In this document: piece after piece, positions 16,291 to 17,733 of the stretch | Layout: each line of letters begins with the position of its first letter | How positions within the stretch are numbered: position 1 is the first letter of the stretch | NCBI GenBank assembly: GCA_934489735.1 | Contig: CAKSSR010000033.1 | Location: forward strand, 1-17,733 | Length of the DNA: 17,733 nt | DNA from: an uncultured Eubacteriales bacterium | GTDB taxonomy: Bacteria; Bacillota; Clostridia; Oscillospirales; Acutalibacteraceae | Reading direction: 5' to 3' | Position numbers and translations under genes: made by a program | Notes under the pieces: generated by a model | Seen by the model: only the letters and a program-made list of their open reading frames with translations | Database searches by the model: none | Told to the model about the DNA's origin: nothing

Positions 16291-17511
16291 TCATTCTTTA
16301 TCGAACCAAATCGAATTCATATTCAAAAACTTTGCACGCTTCCACTCGTTTATGATTACATAACTAGCCTCAGCCCTGCTCATACGATCGATAACCATTA
16401 GCTTTGCACATTTTCTTGCAAATGTCTCTCTTCCTTCCATTCCTCTTCCCATAATCATTTCTATTCCAAATACTTCTGCCATTTTTTCAATTGTTCTCAG
16501 GTCTTTATCTTCTTGAGGCATTACTGTAAGTCGTGCATATTCCATTGCATAAAAGCGATTCTTCCCTGACTTAACAGTTTCTAAATAGATTTCAGCAATT
16601 TTCCTTGCTTGCTCTTCAGTAGCATTATAATAAATCATTGCTTTTGCACATGTTCTAGCATATTCCTTACCATTTGCTATATACTTTACAAATATTTCAG
16701 TAAATTTACGTGCCATTTGTCGATCGACATTATAATTTAGAACCAAATTCGTATATTCTCTTGCATATACATCACTTGTTTTAGGTACAATTCTCTCCAA
16801 ATAATACATTTCTGCCATTGGTCTTGCTCTAGAATCGTCGTAATTTTTAATCTTTAGCACGACATACTCATGGGCATACAATCTGCTCTTACCTGATTTC
16901 AATTCTTGTATAAATAATCTCAAATACTTATATAATTCTTCATTGCTTAATCTTTTAATTTCTCCCTCTTCCATAAGTATTTTCAAGTTTACGCCTTCAT
17001 CAATCTCTATTTCCGACAAATTTTCTTCAACCAATTCCATATATGCCCTTGCGCCTATTTCTGCCTGCCTATCACTAAGTCCACAAAATACTTTTAATAC
17101 TGCATATTTATTAGCATAATTTGCATTACAAATCTCTTTCATCTTTTGTTCATATATCTCGGATAGTCTTTCTATCCTCTTTTCACTTAACTCATCAAAC
17201 ACTTTTAGCACTGTATACTTGCTAGCATAATGCTCACTTTTACCTTCTTTTATCTTACTTTTAAATATTCCTATTGCTTTTTTAGCTTGTTCCTCACTTA
17301 ACCTATAATCTGATTTCAATTTATTGCATTCTGTCATATCAATGCCATCATCTTCTACATTGCTTTCTACTTTTTCTTGATGGCTGGCTATATTTTGTCC
17401 AACATTTTCAGGAAAATCTTGATTGTTTTCCATTGCCACCATCGATCCACTAACTATTGCTCCTAAACATAAGATACATATTGACATTTTGATAATTTTA
17501 CTTGACAACAT
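16291..17511 (-). CDS. B4: shortened exported repeat protein lacking six units and the basic tail
   Basis: Function is not recognised. The 406-residue product starts at an ATG with GGGAGG upstream. It keeps the signal peptide (CILCLGAIVSGSMVA), acidic linker and TECN (60-63 region). The first unit (FKSKIKEGKSEHYASKYTVL) then joins straight to the unit that in B2 and B3 lies 224 residues later. The remaining C-terminal units follow B2 and B3 closely. The frame ends in FDKE at a TGA, before the EPExKKK tail that its 3' flank still encodes. B4 may be functional without the tail or may be decaying. B4 and B3 are 67 bp apart without a hairpin. Confidence 0.88.
   Translation of the reverse strand: MLSSKIIKMSICILCLGAIVSGSMVAMENNQDFPENVGQNIASHQEKVESNVEDDGIDMTECNKLKSDYRLSEEQAKKAIGIFKSKIKEGKSEHYASKYTVLKVFDELSEKRIERLSEIYEQKMKEICNANYANKYAVLKVFCGLSDRQAEIGARAYMELVEENLSEIEIDEGVNLKILMEEGEIKRLSNEELYKYLRLFIQELKSGKSRLYAHEYVVLKIKNYDDSRARPMAEMYYLERIVPKTSDVYAREYTNLVLNYNVDRQMARKFTEIFVKYIANGKEYARTCAKAMIYYNATEEQARKIAEIYLETVKSGKNRFYAMEYARLTVMPQEDKDLRTIEKMAEVFGIEMIMGRGMEGRETFARKCAKLMVIDRMSRAEASYVIINEWKRAKFLNMNSIWFDKE
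17230..17250 (-). other. Deletion junction in B4 (KEGKSEH)
   Basis: Residues 88-94 of B4 fuse the start of unit 1 to a later unit. The motif E/K-G-K/E-S-E occurs at both deletion end points in B2 (97 and 321) and B3 (100 and 324), giving the same 224-residue offset in each. Confidence 0.7.
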
Positions 17512-17547
17512 TAACTTGTCCTCCCTTTTTTTAATAAGAAACTAAAC

Positions 17548-17683
17548 TTATTTTCTTCTTTTAGCTTCTGGCTCGTAAATAATATATGAATTATGTCTAC
17601 TCATGGAAGTGCGATGGGACATTCCCGTATGCATTCTTGATATTTCAAGTCTAGCCTCAGCTTCACTTTTATTACAAACGACT
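17548..17683 (-). pseudogene. B5: 3' fragment of a further B-type repeat gene
   Basis: The minus-strand frame ends at a TAA (17548-17550) and encodes RVVCNKSEAEARLEISRM, then a Ser/His/Arg-rich stretch and YEPEAKRRK. This matches the final half unit and basic tail of B2 and B3 (for example VLENKSEEEAG and EPEFKKKR). Upstream of the VVCNKS codons the homology stops where a mobile-element-like end begins. Only the last 45 or so codons are present in the window, so the gene appears interrupted; the 5' part may lie beyond the element or be lost. The gap to the B4 start is 36 bp. Confidence 0.65.
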
Positions 17684-17733
17684 CTGAACCTCCCACGACT
17701 AAAGTCGCAGGGTTCTTGGGAACTCTCTCCTAA
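17684..17733 (-). mobile_element. Right end of an IS200/IS605-type element (partial)
   Basis: On the minus strand the sequence GAACCCTGCGACTTTAGTCG then TGGGAGGTTCAG forms a hairpin (CCTGCGACT with AGTCGTGGG, two wobbles, TT loop; 17692-17711). It has the look of the subterminal right-end hairpin of tnpB-bearing IS605/IS1341 elements, which typically ends GGGAGGTTCA. The tnpB gene itself would lie off the right edge, transcribed toward B5. Only 50 bp is visible, so the exact boundary and family are tentative. Confidence 0.55.

Larger units (their letters stand above)
4116..17683 (-). repeat. Tandem array of nine paralogous exported 37-residue-repeat proteins
   Basis: Eight full genes and one 3' fragment lie head to tail on one strand. 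All complete products share a signal peptide and a repeat unit of about 37 residues (111 bp). The unit core is a first helix ending near YEqEIkxGKS and a second helix carrying YAxEYArL. At DNA level the recurring minus-strand block TATGCAAGAGAATATGC (YAREYA) is frequent and should favour recombination. Genes A1-A4 have simpler N-termini. B1-B5 share an acidic linker, a TECN motif (B1-B4) and an EPExKKK-type end. The labels A1-A4 and B1-B5 are mine. Confidence 0.9.

Noticed and set aside
4116..17511. CRISPR-like periodic repeats
   Set aside because: The period is about 111 bp, copies are degenerate, there are no unique spacers, and the repeats are coding in a continuous frame.

Overview
The window reads as chromosomal DNA of a low-GC Bacillota, most likely a clostridial-type anaerobe. 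It is visibly AT-rich, has strong AGGAGG-type ribosome binding sites, uses the standard bacterial code (TGG for Trp, TGA as a true stop), and its tryptophanyl-tRNA synthetase, OGG1-type glycosylase and subgroup-Ic-like aminotransferase look clostridial. Species cannot be named from the sequence alone.

Region 1 (1-4113) is ordinary. A CAT-anticodon tRNA with its own terminator sits at the left edge. Three minus-strand housekeeping genes follow, transcribed in the order ogg, trpS, aminotransferase, with trpS and the aminotransferase almost touching. A divergent plus-strand gene encodes a small membrane protein that resembles the DUF6512 family.

Region 2 (4116 to the right edge) is the unusual part: nine consecutive minus-strand paralogues, eight complete and one 3' fragment, filling about 13.5 kb. 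Each complete product has an N-terminal secretion signal followed almost entirely by degenerate tandem repeats of about 37 residues (about 111 bp). The approximate consensus is xAEIYEqEIkxGKS, then dxYAxEYArLxV, then about ten variable residues ending in ARx. This looks like a helix-turn-helix alpha-solenoid unit with a paired Tyr-Ala motif. Two subfamilies are visible. Genes A1-A4 (4116-9678) lie left and have their own promoters and hairpins. Genes B1-B5 (9813 to edge) add an acidic linker and a conserved TECN/TECNRL motif after the signal peptide and look co-transcribed. Most members end in a short basic tail (SKRQK, EPEFKKKR, QPESKKKK, EPEAKRRK) that resembles a nuclear localisation signal. 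No LPxTG motif, lipobox or C-terminal membrane anchor is seen, so the proteins appear to be exported and released, or held by charge.

The array shows active remodelling: whole-repeat deletions (B4, B1), an internal module duplication (B1), loss of the basic tail in B4 by a stop plus a poly-A frame change, and at the right edge a B-type gene fragment joined to what looks like the right end of an IS200/IS605-type element. I do not recognise this family by name; its function is unknown. An exported, recombination-prone family of repeat proteins, possibly host-interacting, is the main candidate here for an undescribed system.
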